64,000 bases of DNA, taken from assembly GCF_003815715.1 (NCBI RefSeq), contig NZ_CP033922.1, forward strand, positions 5,194,001 through 5,258,000. Reading direction: 5' to 3'. Below, in pieces: positions 1 to 8,199 of this stretch. The notes under the pieces are model-generated. The model worked only from the letters and a program-made list of their open reading frames with translations. It made no database searches and was not told where the DNA came from. Origin of the DNA: Chryseobacterium sp. G0162 (GTDB lineage Bacteria; Bacteroidota; Bacteroidia; Flavobacteriales; Weeksellaceae). The first letter of the stretch is position 1; every line of letters begins with the position of its first letter. Position numbers and translations under genes: made by a program.

Positions 1-212
1 TTCTTGGTAAGATTATACCCTAATCCCCCTTTTATTTCATAATAATCCGGGTAGGTATAATCTTCATTACCTCTTAATTGCCCTTCTCCGTAGATGAAAA
101 ATTTAGGATGAAACTTATAGGTTAGCGTTACTGCATTGAAGCTGGAAATATGTTCCTGAGCTTTGAATAAAGATAGACTAAGAAGTAGCCCTAAACCTAG
201 AAAACGTTTCAT
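1..212 (-). CDS. DUF2490-like outer-membrane protein, N-terminal part only
   Basis: The gene is cut by the window edge, so only the first 70 codons are visible. It opens with a signal peptide (MKRFLGLGLLLSLSLFKAQ). The mature start has alternating aromatic and polar residues typical of outer-membrane beta strands (LTYKFHPKFFIYGEGQLR). That phrase fits the DUF2490 beta-barrel family, which is widespread and uncharacterised in Bacteroidetes. The ATG at 212-210 is the only plausible start. It would be exported by Sec and inserted in the outer membrane. The next gene upstream on the same strand ends at 284 and is a TonB receptor, so the two could be co-transcribed with a 71-nt gap. The family call rests on a short stretch. 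Confidence 0.6.
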   Translation of the reverse strand, partial: MKRFLGLGLLLSLSLFKAQEHISSFNAVTLTYKFHPKFFIYGEGQLRGNEDYTYPDYYEIKGGLGYNLTK

Positions 213-283
213 AAAAAATTTTTGCAAATGTAATTTTTTTAACAATTTGTTAATATTAACTTTAATTAATATTGATTTAACAC

Positions 284-2095
284 TTACTTCATGTTAATTG
301 TATAAGAAAAGCCTATATGAAACCATCTTTGTGGCATTTCTACTCCAAATGCTTCCGTGTATTTTGTATTGGTAATATTATTCACTAGAACATATACCGA
401 ATAATCTTTTTTGCTAAAGCTTAATTTTTCATCCAACAGCTGATAGCTTCCCAGGTTCATCCTTTGATTGTACCTGTAAACCAATTCATTTGTGAAAGCA
501 CCTAGGAATTTTGTCTCCATTTTACCAATGAACTGATGTCTCAGATTATCCATAACGTATTTTGAAACGAATTCATTGGATTTCTGAAACTTACCATCAA
601 TATAAGTATATCCTGCCATCACCTTCAGCCAATCGTTCATTTTGTAGTTTACTTCGGCTTCTATTCCTTTGATTTTAATGTTTCCTACATTATCTGCAGC
701 CCATGTTTTATCATTGATATCTTTTTTTACCCAATCAATAGAATTTTTTGAATCTCTTAAAAACCCGCTAATTTTGGCTAAAATCTTTTTATCCTGATAT
801 TGGTAACCTACCTCAGATGAAATACCATTTTCAGGCAGCAAATTTGGGTTACCACGCTCTTGCGGACTTACATAATAAAGATCGGTAAAAGTAGGAATAC
901 GGTGTACTTTGGCAATGTTCCCATAGACTTTGCTGTTAGGATTGAAATTATATCCTACATCCAATCCAGGATAGAAAAAATTACCCTCTTTAGAATAGTT
1001 TGCCCATGAGATTCCGGGACTGATGTTTAATTTTTTATCTAATAATGAGAAGTGATGTTCAAAGAAAACCTGGGAAACAAAACGGTTCGGATTTCCTAGA
1101 TTACTGCTTACCAAGAACTCTTTTCTCAGCTCCACACCTACTCCTGTAGTTCCCAATCCCCATTGATAGCTGGAATTGACTTCACCTCCTACATTATTTC
1201 CAATGTGCATATTTCTGTAAAAAGAAGGGTCTTGTCTTTTGTAAAGGTACATATCCTGCCCTCTTCTCCAATATACATTAGAATTAATCTTTAATTTTCC
1301 AAAAGTCTGCTGATGGGCAACACTTACAATAGATGCCTGCATTTCTTCATACTGATCAATCGCAGTTTTGGAAGCATAAAATCCATTAGCTCCGAATTTC
1401 TTTTCAGAAAAACCGGCCTGAAGTCTCAGATCACCATTCTTAATATTCAGTTTTCCCTGATAGAATACATTTCTGATTTCATAATCCGTATTATACATAT
1501 AGCCTTGAGATCCTGAAGAATTAGCCTGCAGGGTATTGGAAAATTTTTCATTTCCCATCTGGGCATTAAAGCCTAATCTATAAGAACTATAGTCTCCACC
1601 TTCTGCACTTATTTTAACCTTCTTTCCTACTCCCGGTTTGGTAATCACATTAATAACCCCGGCGTAAGCATTTTGCCCAAAACGTCTGGCAGCAGGGCCT
1701 TTGATGATCTCAATTTTTTCCACATCTTCAAGATCCACCGGAATGTTCATAGAATTGTGCCCTGTCTGTGAATCATTGATTCTGACTCCGTTCAATAATA
1801 ATAAAACCTGCTCAAAGGAACTTCCACGGAAACTGATATCACTCTGAACTCCATTGGATCCTCTCCTTCTGATGTCCATCCCCGGAACCTGCTGAAGAAT
1901 TTCATCAATACTTTTTGAAGGGGCATTGGCAATATCTTCTTTGGTGATTACAGTAATATTCTGGTTGGCACTTTTATAAGGTGTAGAGATAAACTTCCCC
2001 TGAAATTCAATTTTTTCAATATCTGTAGTTTTTTCCTGAGCCTGTACCCAAAGCAGAGATCCCAGAAAAAAAACACTTCCTATCTTTTTGATCAT
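284..2095 (-). CDS. TonB-dependent outer-membrane receptor
   Basis: This is a 603-residue TonB-dependent receptor that would import a ligand across the outer membrane using energy from TonB/ExbBD. A signal peptide (MIKKIGSVFFLGSLLWVQAQ) is followed by a plug domain at about residues 45-155 (SIDEILQQVPGMDIRRRG, IEIIKGPAARRFGQNAYAG) and a C-terminal 22-strand barrel. It ends in a hydrophobic, aromatic-rich strand as barrel proteins do. The short length resembles BtuB-like receptors rather than SusC, and no carboxypeptidase-like N-terminal domain is present. The ligand cannot be told from sequence; cobalamin or a siderophore are possibilities. I chose the ATG at 2095. A TTG at 2122 is also open, but it lies at the expected transcription start and would add nine residues before the signal peptide. 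Confidence 0.85.
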   Translation of the reverse strand: MIKKIGSVFFLGSLLWVQAQEKTTDIEKIEFQGKFISTPYKSANQNITVITKEDIANAPSKSIDEILQQVPGMDIRRRGSNGVQSDISFRGSSFEQVLLLLNGVRINDSQTGHNSMNIPVDLEDVEKIEIIKGPAARRFGQNAYAGVINVITKPGVGKKVKISAEGGDYSSYRLGFNAQMGNEKFSNTLQANSSGSQGYMYNTDYEIRNVFYQGKLNIKNGDLRLQAGFSEKKFGANGFYASKTAIDQYEEMQASIVSVAHQQTFGKLKINSNVYWRRGQDMYLYKRQDPSFYRNMHIGNNVGGEVNSSYQWGLGTTGVGVELRKEFLVSSNLGNPNRFVSQVFFEHHFSLLDKKLNISPGISWANYSKEGNFFYPGLDVGYNFNPNSKVYGNIAKVHRIPTFTDLYYVSPQERGNPNLLPENGISSEVGYQYQDKKILAKISGFLRDSKNSIDWVKKDINDKTWAADNVGNIKIKGIEAEVNYKMNDWLKVMAGYTYIDGKFQKSNEFVSKYVMDNLRHQFIGKMETKFLGAFTNELVYRYNQRMNLGSYQLLDEKLSFSKKDYSVYVLVNNITNTKYTEAFGVEMPQRWFHIGFSYTINMK

Positions 2096-2126
2096 AATCG
2101 TTTCCGTAGTTTCTTTTAACAAGGTT

Positions 2127-2158
2127 CAAAAGTAAGGGAGTTCAGGAAGACAGGCAAA
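2127..2158 (-). promoter_or_regulatory. Flavobacterial promoter of the TonB receptor gene
   Basis: On the minus strand TTTG (2158-2155) and TACTTTTG (2134-2127) are separated by 20 nt. This matches the Bacteroidetes sigma-ABfr consensus TTTG-N17..23-TAnnTTTG. The implied transcription start lies near 2120, which supports the ATG at 2095 over the TTG at 2122. Confidence 0.55.
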
Positions 2159-2171
2159 TGATACTTGTCAT

Positions 2172-2202
2172 AAAAAAAGACGCGGCCTGAAATGCTGCGT
2201 CT
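2172..2202 (-). terminator. Intrinsic terminator (minus strand)
   Basis: Read on the minus strand, AGACGC and GCGTCT pair around a 12-nt interior that can extend the stem, followed directly by seven Ts. It sits just upstream of the TonB receptor promoter and just downstream of the 16-codon ORF at 2224-2274. Something is therefore transcribed leftward from between uvrA and this point. Confidence 0.8.
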
Positions 2203-2223
2203 ATGTTCTTTGAGGGAGAGTTT

Positions 2224-2274
2224 CTATCTTTTTCTCATTAAATGTGTAACTAGATCTCTGAATAATTTTCTCAT
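2224..2274 (-). CDS. Candidate 16-residue basic peptide, or small RNA, ahead of a terminator
   Basis: A 16-codon ORF encodes MRKLFRDLVTHLMRKR and stops 22 nt before a strong minus-strand terminator. The predicted peptide is amphipathic and strongly basic. No homologue is recognised. The only direct support for transcription is the terminator, because no large gene lies upstream on this strand before uvrA, which is divergent. It could equally be a non-coding RNA whose sequence happens to be open. Confidence 0.3.
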   Translation of the reverse strand: MRKLFRDLVTHLMRKR

Positions 2275-2719
2275 TCCTATATTACATATTTATGAATACA
2301 ATTTTAAATAATTTTAAAATATAAAACAATACCCTGGCAAAAAAACGTGTTAAAAGATCAAAAACTGTTTAAAATTCAATAACAACAAAGGGCAAAAAGA
2401 AAATAATTCCACAAAAAACATTTTAAATCTTCTTTTTCTGAGTGTAATATTGTGGGATCATCATTCTCATTTTTTATTTTATATACAATTTTAGTAATAG
2501 GATAATCATGTAATTTTCGCTAAAAAATTCGTAATTTTGTGGGTCTTAATTTTACGGTGAGAAGATTCTTTTTCAACTCTATTTTGGGCAGCATTCTGCA
2601 AACATGTTGTCTCTGTCAGTTGAATAGAAAATAGTTTTGAAAGTTCAATTGATGACATCCTGGAATATTCCAGAAAACACCATTAAACTGGCAGTTTACA
2701 ACACTGTACAGTTACTTTT

Positions 2720-5527
2720 ATGAATAAACAAAATATGGCTAATACTACAGAAATAGACATAAAAAAACAGATTTTCGTTAAGAATGCCCATCTTAATAAT
2801 CTGAAACATATAGACGTCCTGATCCCCAAAAACAAACTGATTGTTATTACCGGAGTATCAGGAAGTGGTAAATCATCTCTGGCTTTTGATACCATTTATG
2901 CAGAAGGACAGAGAAGGTATGTGGAAAGTTTAAGTTCTTATGCCCGTCAGTTCTTAGGAAAATTAGAAAAGCCTAAAATTGATGATATTAAAGGACTTGC
3001 ACCCTCCATCGCTATCCAGCAAAAAGTAATTTCATCCAATCCACGTTCTACCGTAGGAACCTCTACAGAGATCTATGATTATATGAAGCTTTTATTTGCC
3101 AGGATTGGAAAAACATTTTCTCCTGTTTCGGGGGAAGAAGTGAAAAAAGATTCGGTTTCTGATGTGGTTGACTTCATTAAGGCTTCTAAAAAAGATACTT
3201 CCTTTTTATTGACTGCTCCATTGGAATATGATGCTGATAATTTTAAGGAAACTTTAAATGTTTTAAAACTTGCCGGTTTTACAAGACTTGAAATCAACGG
3301 AAATCTGGCAGGAATTGAAGATCTTGAAAGCTTCGGATTTGCCCCGGAAAAAGGAATGAAGATCAATTTGGTAATCGACCGTTTTTCCTATGAAGAAGAT
3401 GAAAGCTTTTTACAGCGATTGGCAGACTCTATTCAGATGGCTTTTTATGAAGGCCATGGCTACTGTTCTTTAAAAAATACAGACACCGAAAAGGTAAAAG
3501 AGTTCTCCAATAAATTTGAATTGGATGGAATAGAGTTTCTTGAACCCAATGTTCATTTTTTTAGCTTCAATAATCCGTATGGAGCATGTCCGGCATGCGA
3601 AGGCTATGGAAAAGTAATTGGAATTGATGAAGATTTAGTGGTTCCTAATAAGACACTATCCATCTATGAAGATGCTGTAGCCTGCTGGCGAGGAGAAACA
3701 ATGAGTGAATGGAAAAAAGACTTTATCAAAAAGGCAGGAGACTTTCCTATTCATAAACCTTATCATCAATTGACCAAGGAGCAGAAAAATTTCCTTTGGA
3801 AAGGTGATGGTAAAAGTACTTTCCCATGTATTAACAATTTCTTCAAAATGCTTGAAGAAAACCTTTATAAAATCCAGTACCGTGTCATGCTTTCCCGTTA
3901 CAGAGGAAAAACCCTTTGCCCAACTTGTGAAGGATTAAGATTGCGTGAAGAAACGAGCTGGGTAAAAGTAGACGGACACAACATTCAATCAATGATTGAG
4001 CTTCCGTTAGATGAACTTGTTCCGTTAATCAACAGTCTAAAATTATCTGACCACGATAAAGAAGTTGCCAAACGTCTATTGTACGAAATCACAACCCGTC
4101 TGGAGTTTTTACTAAAAGTAGGGTTAGGATATTTAACCTTAAACAGAACCTCAAATACCCTTTCAGGAGGAGAAAGTCAAAGAATTAACCTGGCAACAAG
4201 CTTAGGAAGTTCTTTGGTAGGTTCCATCTATATATTGGATGAGCCTTCTATCGGATTACATTCCAAGGATACTGAAAATCTCATCGAAGTATTGAAAAAT
4301 CTACGTGATTTAGGAAATACTGTCATTGTAGTGGAACACGATGAAGATGTGATGCATGCCGCCGATTATATCATTGATATTGGACCGGAGGCAGGTTATC
4401 TTGGTGGAGAACTCGTATTTGCAGGAGATTATAAGGATCTGAAAAAGGCCAACACGCTTACCTCAGAATACCTTACAGGAAGACTCGAAATAGAAGTTCC
4501 GAAGAAACGTAGAAAAGCAAAAGAATGGATCCATATTAAAGGAGCCCGCCAGAATAACCTTAAAAATATTGATGTAGATGTTCCTTTGGAAAGTCTAACC
4601 GTTATTTCAGGTGTTTCCGGAAGTGGAAAATCTACTTTAATGAAGGAAATCCTTACCAACGACATTCAGATTCAGCTGGGAATGGGTGGTAAAAAAGGAG
4701 ACTATGATTCTGTAGAGTTCCCCAAAAAGCTCATCAAAAATATTGAATTGATTGATCAGAATCCTATCGGAAAATCTTCAAGATCAAACCCGGTAACCTA
4801 CCTGAAAGCATATGATGACATCCGTGATCTTTTTGCTAAGCAGAAGGTTGCTAAAATGATGGGTTACAAACCGAAGCACTTCTCTTTCAACGTAGATGGT
4901 GGAAGATGTGATGAATGTAAAGGTGAAGGAGTCATCAATGTTTCTATGCAGTTTATGGCTGATATTGAGCTTGAATGTGAAGTTTGTAAAGGAACACGAT
5001 TCAAAAATGAGATCCTTGAAGTAAAATTCGATGAGAAAAATATTTCTGATATTCTTCATATGACGGTGGATGAAGCATTGGAATTCTTTAAAGATAATAA
5101 TGAAGAAAAAATTGTAACCAAGCTGAGACCCTTACAGGAAGTTGGATTGGGGTATTTACAGTTGGGACAAAGCTCTTCTACCCTTTCCGGTGGTGAAGCA
5201 CAACGTGTAAAACTGGCTTCATTCCTTGTGAAGGGAGTTACTACAGATAAAACTTTATTTATCTTTGATGAGCCTTCTACCGGGCTTCATTTCCATGATA
5301 TCCAAAAGCTTTTGAAATCATTACAGGCACTGATTGAACTTGGACACTCAGTGATCGTTATTGAGCACCAGCCGGATATTATCAAATGTGCTGACTATAT
5401 TATTGATATTGGCCCAGGAGCTGGAAAACATGGTGGAGAGGTAGTTTTTGCCGGAACCCCTGAGGACCTGGCGAAAAATAAAAAGTCTTATACCGCAAAA
5501 TACATCAAGGAAAAACTTGAGAAATAA
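2720..5527 (+). CDS. uvrA: UvrA, excinuclease ABC subunit A
   Basis: A 935-residue UvrA, normal length for the family. UvrA is the damage-recognition ATPase of nucleotide excision repair and loads UvrB on lesions as a dimer. Two ABC ATPase modules are visible. Module 1 has Walker A GVSGSGKSS at about 45-53 and signature LSGGESQR near 480. Module 2 has Walker A GVSGSGKST near 631 and signature LSGGEAQR near 821, with DEPSTGLH after it. Zinc-binding CxxC pairs are present near 290/400 (CPAC, CPTC) and 730/753 (CDEC, CEVC). The start could also be the ATG at 2735 (MANTTEIDIK). The gene stands alone and ends in a clear terminator. Chryseobacterium genomes often carry a second uvrA paralogue; which copy this is cannot be decided here. 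Confidence 0.97.
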   Translation: MNKQNMANTTEIDIKKQIFVKNAHLNNLKHIDVLIPKNKLIVITGVSGSGKSSLAFDTIYAEGQRRYVESLSSYARQFLGKLEKPKIDDIKGLAPSIAIQQKVISSNPRSTVGTSTEIYDYMKLLFARIGKTFSPVSGEEVKKDSVSDVVDFIKASKKDTSFLLTAPLEYDADNFKETLNVLKLAGFTRLEINGNLAGIEDLESFGFAPEKGMKINLVIDRFSYEEDESFLQRLADSIQMAFYEGHGYCSLKNTDTEKVKEFSNKFELDGIEFLEPNVHFFSFNNPYGACPACEGYGKVIGIDEDLVVPNKTLSIYEDAVACWRGETMSEWKKDFIKKAGDFPIHKPYHQLTKEQKNFLWKGDGKSTFPCINNFFKMLEENLYKIQYRVMLSRYRGKTLCPTCEGLRLREETSWVKVDGHNIQSMIELPLDELVPLINSLKLSDHDKEVAKRLLYEITTRLEFLLKVGLGYLTLNRTSNTLSGGESQRINLATSLGSSLVGSIYILDEPSIGLHSKDTENLIEVLKNLRDLGNTVIVVEHDEDVMHAADYIIDIGPEAGYLGGELVFAGDYKDLKKANTLTSEYLTGRLEIEVPKKRRKAKEWIHIKGARQNNLKNIDVDVPLESLTVISGVSGSGKSTLMKEILTNDIQIQLGMGGKKGDYDSVEFPKKLIKNIELIDQNPIGKSSRSNPVTYLKAYDDIRDLFAKQKVAKMMGYKPKHFSFNVDGGRCDECKGEGVINVSMQFMADIELECEVCKGTRFKNEILEVKFDEKNISDILHMTVDEALEFFKDNNEEKIVTKLRPLQEVGLGYLQLGQSSSTLSGGEAQRVKLASFLVKGVTTDKTLFIFDEPSTGLHFHDIQKLLKSLQALIELGHSVIVIEHQPDIIKCADYIIDIGPGAGKHGGEVVFAGTPEDLAKNKKSYTAKYIKEKLEK

Positions 5528-5534
5528 ATACAGA

Positions 5535-5563
5535 CAGAGAGCCGTTAAGCTCTCTGTTTTTTT
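5535..5563 (+). terminator. Intrinsic terminator of uvrA
   Basis: CAGAGAGC and GCTCTCTG form a perfect 8-bp stem around CGTTAA and are followed by seven Ts, eight bases after the uvrA stop codon. Confidence 0.9.
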
Positions 5564-5581
5564 ATTATCCTAAAGGTCTAT

Positions 5582-6217
5582 TTAAATATTATATAAAAAT
5601 GGACTTTCCCTAATGTAATTAGAATTTTCAATCTGTGAAACCAAAAACTCCGCAAGATCGGCAGCTCTGATATTTTCACCTTTACAATCGATCAGGCTTA
5701 TTTCAGTATTACAACTCCTGTCTGTTATAGTAATCAGAGGTAAGCGTACCAAAGTCCAGTCTAGATCACTTTCTAAAAGCAGCTGGTATTCTTTCTGCTT
5801 ATCTGAAGTGGTTTCAGGATAATTCTGATACATCCATTCGGTAGCCATTTTCACCCGGTCATTTTTTTGATCCGTTGAAGTATTCACGCTCAATCCAGTG
5901 GTTACGATATATCTTTTGATTCCATAATGATTCATTGTTCGGATGATATTTTTTGTAGCATCACTAAAGATTGACTTTTCTTCTTTGGGCTGCCCTAGTG
6001 TACTTATCACAATATTGCAGCCTTCGATTAATGAATGTACAGCCTCTTCATCCCTCACATCTCCTTTTACTATTTCAATCAGAGGATCTTGCATTTTGAA
6101 GTCTTCAGGCTTTCTCCATAAAAGCTTGATCGGATATCTTTTTTCAAGAAGGTTTTGTACCAGATATTTTCCGGATTTTCCGGTTCCACCAATAACGGCG
6201 ATTGTATTTGTTTTCAT
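5582..6217 (-). CDS. NAD(P)-binding atypical SDR / NmrA-like protein
   Basis: A 211-residue cytosolic protein with an N-terminal Rossmann dinucleotide-binding motif (AVIGGTGKSG, about residues 8-17). The line that follows is typical of atypical short-chain dehydrogenases of the NmrA/HIM type (VKGDVRDEEAVHSLIEGCNIVISTLG). The strand after beta-5 carries YIVTTGLSV. These proteins often sense redox state or reduce small quinone-like substrates, but no substrate is evident here. It is a single gene converging on uvrA. The start MKTNTIAVIG is well placed for the fold. Confidence 0.75.
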   Translation of the reverse strand: MKTNTIAVIGGTGKSGKYLVQNLLEKRYPIKLLWRKPEDFKMQDPLIEIVKGDVRDEEAVHSLIEGCNIVISTLGQPKEEKSIFSDATKNIIRTMNHYGIKRYIVTTGLSVNTSTDQKNDRVKMATEWMYQNYPETTSDKQKEYQLLLESDLDWTLVRLPLITITDRSCNTEISLIDCKGENIRAADLAEFLVSQIENSNYIRESPFLYNI

Positions 6218-6477
6218 AATGATCTTATTTTAAATATGATGGTTATGATCCAAACTATTTTAATCATGAGTAGTTTGTTTATTCATAACTAAGCTGGATT
6301 TAAATAATAAAGTATTGGGTTCAGTAATTCTGGACCTGTTATTTTCAAGCTTTAGAATAATGCTTGATATCGGATGATATTTAGAATAAGATTTTAATGA
6401 AATAAAGATACTCAATTTCCAGTTATCTCAAATAAAAATAAATTTATCTATTAATTCACAATCAATTAAATCACTTG

Positions 6478-6505
6478 TTTGAGTATTATATATTTCATAA
6501 TTTTA
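6478..6505 (+). promoter_or_regulatory. Candidate promoter of the Cys-rich peptide gene
   Basis: TTTG at 6478-6481 and TAATTTTA at 6498-6505 are spaced by 16 nt, close to the flavobacterial TTTG/TAnnTTTG pattern with one mismatch at the last base. The start codon of the peptide gene is 28 nt downstream. Nothing else is seen in the 6218-6533 gap. Confidence 0.4.
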
Positions 6506-6533
6506 TGATTTAACAAATTAAAAATCAAATACT

Positions 6534-6767
6534 ATGAAAAATTTAAAGAAATTAAAAAGGAATCATCTTGTATTGATAAGTGGCGGAGATGTTCCATATG
6601 CAGATTGTGATATGGAAGGAAAGTGTCCTGCTGTTTCAGGTTCGTATTATTGCAGCGGAGGAATCTGCTATAGATCTTCAGGTGGAGGTAATCCTGATGA
6701 TAACTGCCATGAGCCTAAACGCGACTGTATGCCATGGGAAACAGGATGCGGTTGTGTATATTCTTAA
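6534..6767 (+). CDS. Bacteriocin-like Cys-rich peptide with double-glycine leader
   Basis: A 77-residue precursor. Residues 1-18 (MKNLKKLKRNHLVLISGG) form a double-glycine leader like those cleaved by peptidase-containing ABC transporters. This leader type is common in Chryseobacterium bacteriocin-like proteins. The core has eight cysteines and many Gly/Ser residues (YYCSGGICYRSSGGG, TGCGCVYS), which suggests four disulfides or other cysteine modification. It would be secreted after leader removal. No transporter, immunity gene or maturase is adjacent, so processing must act in trans if it occurs. Function as a bacteriocin is a family label, not shown. A second frame overlapping it (6580-6822) is a shadow. 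Confidence 0.7.
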   Translation: MKNLKKLKRNHLVLISGGDVPYADCDMEGKCPAVSGSYYCSGGICYRSSGGGNPDDNCHEPKRDCMPWETGCGCVYS

Positions 6768-6790
6768 AAATATTTATCAGATAAAATATA

Positions 6791-6812
6791 GAGCAGTTTT
6801 TACTGCTCTTTG
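6791..6812 (+). terminator. Intrinsic terminator of the Cys-rich peptide gene
   Basis: GAGCAGT and ACTGCTC pair perfectly around TTTT and are followed by a T-rich run, 24 nt after the stop codon. Confidence 0.75.
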
Positions 6813-6904
6813 TATGTTTTAAAATTTATATTCATAAAAAAGACTTCAAAACCATTCAATTATATCAGAAAAAATTCAGATTTTTGTGATTAAGCCATTC
6901 TATC

Positions 6905-7678
6905 ATGAAATTTGGAAAAATAATATCTCCTCTACCTGCTCTCTTCCTTCTTATAAATTGTTCAGTAAAGAAAAGTATAAGTTCTGAAAATGAATATGAA
7001 GTGAAGCGGGATACACTCACTTTCTTAGACCCAAGCAGAAACCGTAAGATTCCTGTTGCTTATTATATTCCTAAAACTAAGAAGAAAATACCGAATCAGC
7101 AGGTGATTATCTTTAATCATGGATATGGTTTTAATAAAGGTGGTGATTATTTTGTATATTCTTATTTGACAGAAAAGTTGGCCTCAAAGGGGTATTTTAC
7201 AATAAGTATTCAACATGAACAAACTACAGATGCTCCCCTCCCAGTAGAAGGAAACCTACAAATCGTAAGAAGACCTTTCTGGCAAAATGGTTCCGACAAT
7301 ATACTATATGTATTGAATGAGCTTAAAAAAACGAATCCGGATCTGGATTATAAACACCTTACCTTGATCGGCCATTCTAATGGTGGTGATATGGTGGCTT
7401 TATTTGGAAATCAGCATCCTAATCTTGTGTATAAAATTATTGCGATGGATAATAGAAGAATGTTCCTTCCAAGAACAAGTATTCCTAAAATTTATTCATT
7501 GCGTTCCAATGATTATCCTGCTGATGAAGGAGTCTTACCTACGGAAGAAGAGCAGAAAAAATATCATATGACCATTCAGCCCACTTCCATCAACCATAGT
7601 CATATGGATAATAAAGGCAGTAATGAAGAGAAAAAAACATTGAATGATTTTGTTCTGAAATACCTGAATGAGCAGTAA
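6905..7678 (+). CDS. Alpha/beta-hydrolase lipoprotein
   Basis: A 257-residue predicted lipoprotein: a short signal ends in LINC at about residue 19, which fits a lipobox. The mature part has the alpha/beta-hydrolase oxyanion region (IIFNHGYGFNKGG) and the nucleophile elbow GHSNGGD near residue 157. A late His in INHSHMDN could complete the triad. It resembles platelet-activating-factor acetylhydrolase-like and dienelactone-hydrolase-like esterases of Bacteroidetes. Substrate is unknown. It is a single gene with no operon partner. The start ATG precedes the signal peptide directly and no other candidate is suitable. Confidence 0.75.
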   Translation: MKFGKIISPLPALFLLINCSVKKSISSENEYEVKRDTLTFLDPSRNRKIPVAYYIPKTKKKIPNQQVIIFNHGYGFNKGGDYFVYSYLTEKLASKGYFTISIQHEQTTDAPLPVEGNLQIVRRPFWQNGSDNILYVLNELKKTNPDLDYKHLTLIGHSNGGDMVALFGNQHPNLVYKIIAMDNRRMFLPRTSIPKIYSLRSNDYPADEGVLPTEEEQKKYHMTIQPTSINHSHMDNKGSNEEKKTLNDFVLKYLNEQ

Positions 7679-7720
7679 TAATAAGCATATCTTATAGTAA
7701 TTTGTGGAATAACGTCAGAC

Positions 7721-7744
7721 TTATCCACAACAAATTGTGGATAA
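7721..7744. promoter_or_regulatory. Two perfect DnaA boxes in inverted orientation
   Basis: TTATCCACA (7721-7729) and its exact complement TGTGGATAA (7736-7744) are separated by six bases. TTATCCACA is the consensus DnaA-binding 9-mer. A degenerate third copy starts near 7702. The following 100 bases are very AT-rich. The pair could be part of a replication origin or a DnaA-responsive site. It could also just be a hairpin downstream of the hydrolase gene, since the two boxes form a 9-bp stem. Confidence 0.4.
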
Positions 7745-7882
7745 CTTGTTAATTTTAACATTAAATTCACATTTCGTATTAAAAATATCACTACATTTAC
7801 TATGTAATAAACATCGAAGTGGAAACTTTATTTGCTTTTCTTACTACTCTTGAAATTGCAATTAAATTTGAAATAAAAATTT

Positions 7883-7912
7883 AAGCACAGCATTGTCGGC
7901 TGTGCTTTTTAT
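7883..7912 (+). terminator. Intrinsic terminator
   Basis: AAGCACAGC and GCTGTGCTT pair perfectly around seven bases and are followed by TTTATT. It lies 205 nt after the hydrolase stop, and a 21-codon GTG-initiated ORF (7819-7884) ends at its foot. It terminates either the hydrolase transcript or a short unrecognised RNA. Confidence 0.7.
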
Positions 7913-7949
7913 TGTTGTCTAATTAAAAAAATGAGATGTATTATCTACT

Positions 7950-7980
7950 GAATCTGCCCCTAACGGGCAGATTCTTTTAT
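7950..7980 (+). terminator. Second tandem intrinsic terminator
   Basis: GAATCTGCCC and GGGCAGATTC form a perfect 10-bp stem with loop CTAAC and a T-rich tail. It is only 38 nt after the previous terminator. It would also shield tRNA-Arg from read-through. Confidence 0.75.
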
Positions 7981-8124
7981 TATAAAGATTCCAACTACAA
8001 AAAGTATCACCCTATTCAATCTCGAAATTTAAAAGAAGAGTACAAATATTTGTGTAATCATGGTAAAAAACAAACATATTGATTTGAAATACATACAAGA
8101 ATAATTTGTAATTTTATTTCCTAA

Positions 8125-8199
8125 GGCCTCATAGTTCAATGGATAGAACAAAAGTTTCCTAAACTTTAGATCCAAGTTCGATTCTTGGTGGGGCTACCA
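8125..8199 (+). tRNA. tRNA-Arg (anticodon CCU)
   Basis: A 75-nt cloverleaf can be drawn by eye. The acceptor stem GGCCTCA/TGGGGCT has wobble pairs at 1:72 and 5:68. The D stem is GTTC/GAAC, and the anticodon stem AAAGT/ACTTT carries loop TTCCTAA (anticodon CCT). The T stem is CCAAG/CTTGG with loop TTCGATT, followed by discriminator A and encoded CCA. The 3' half overlaps, on the opposite strand, the end of the serine recombinase gene. That is the typical picture of a tRNA used as an integration site, and the two acceptor wobbles would fit a 3' end replaced by the element's copy. Confidence 0.9.
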
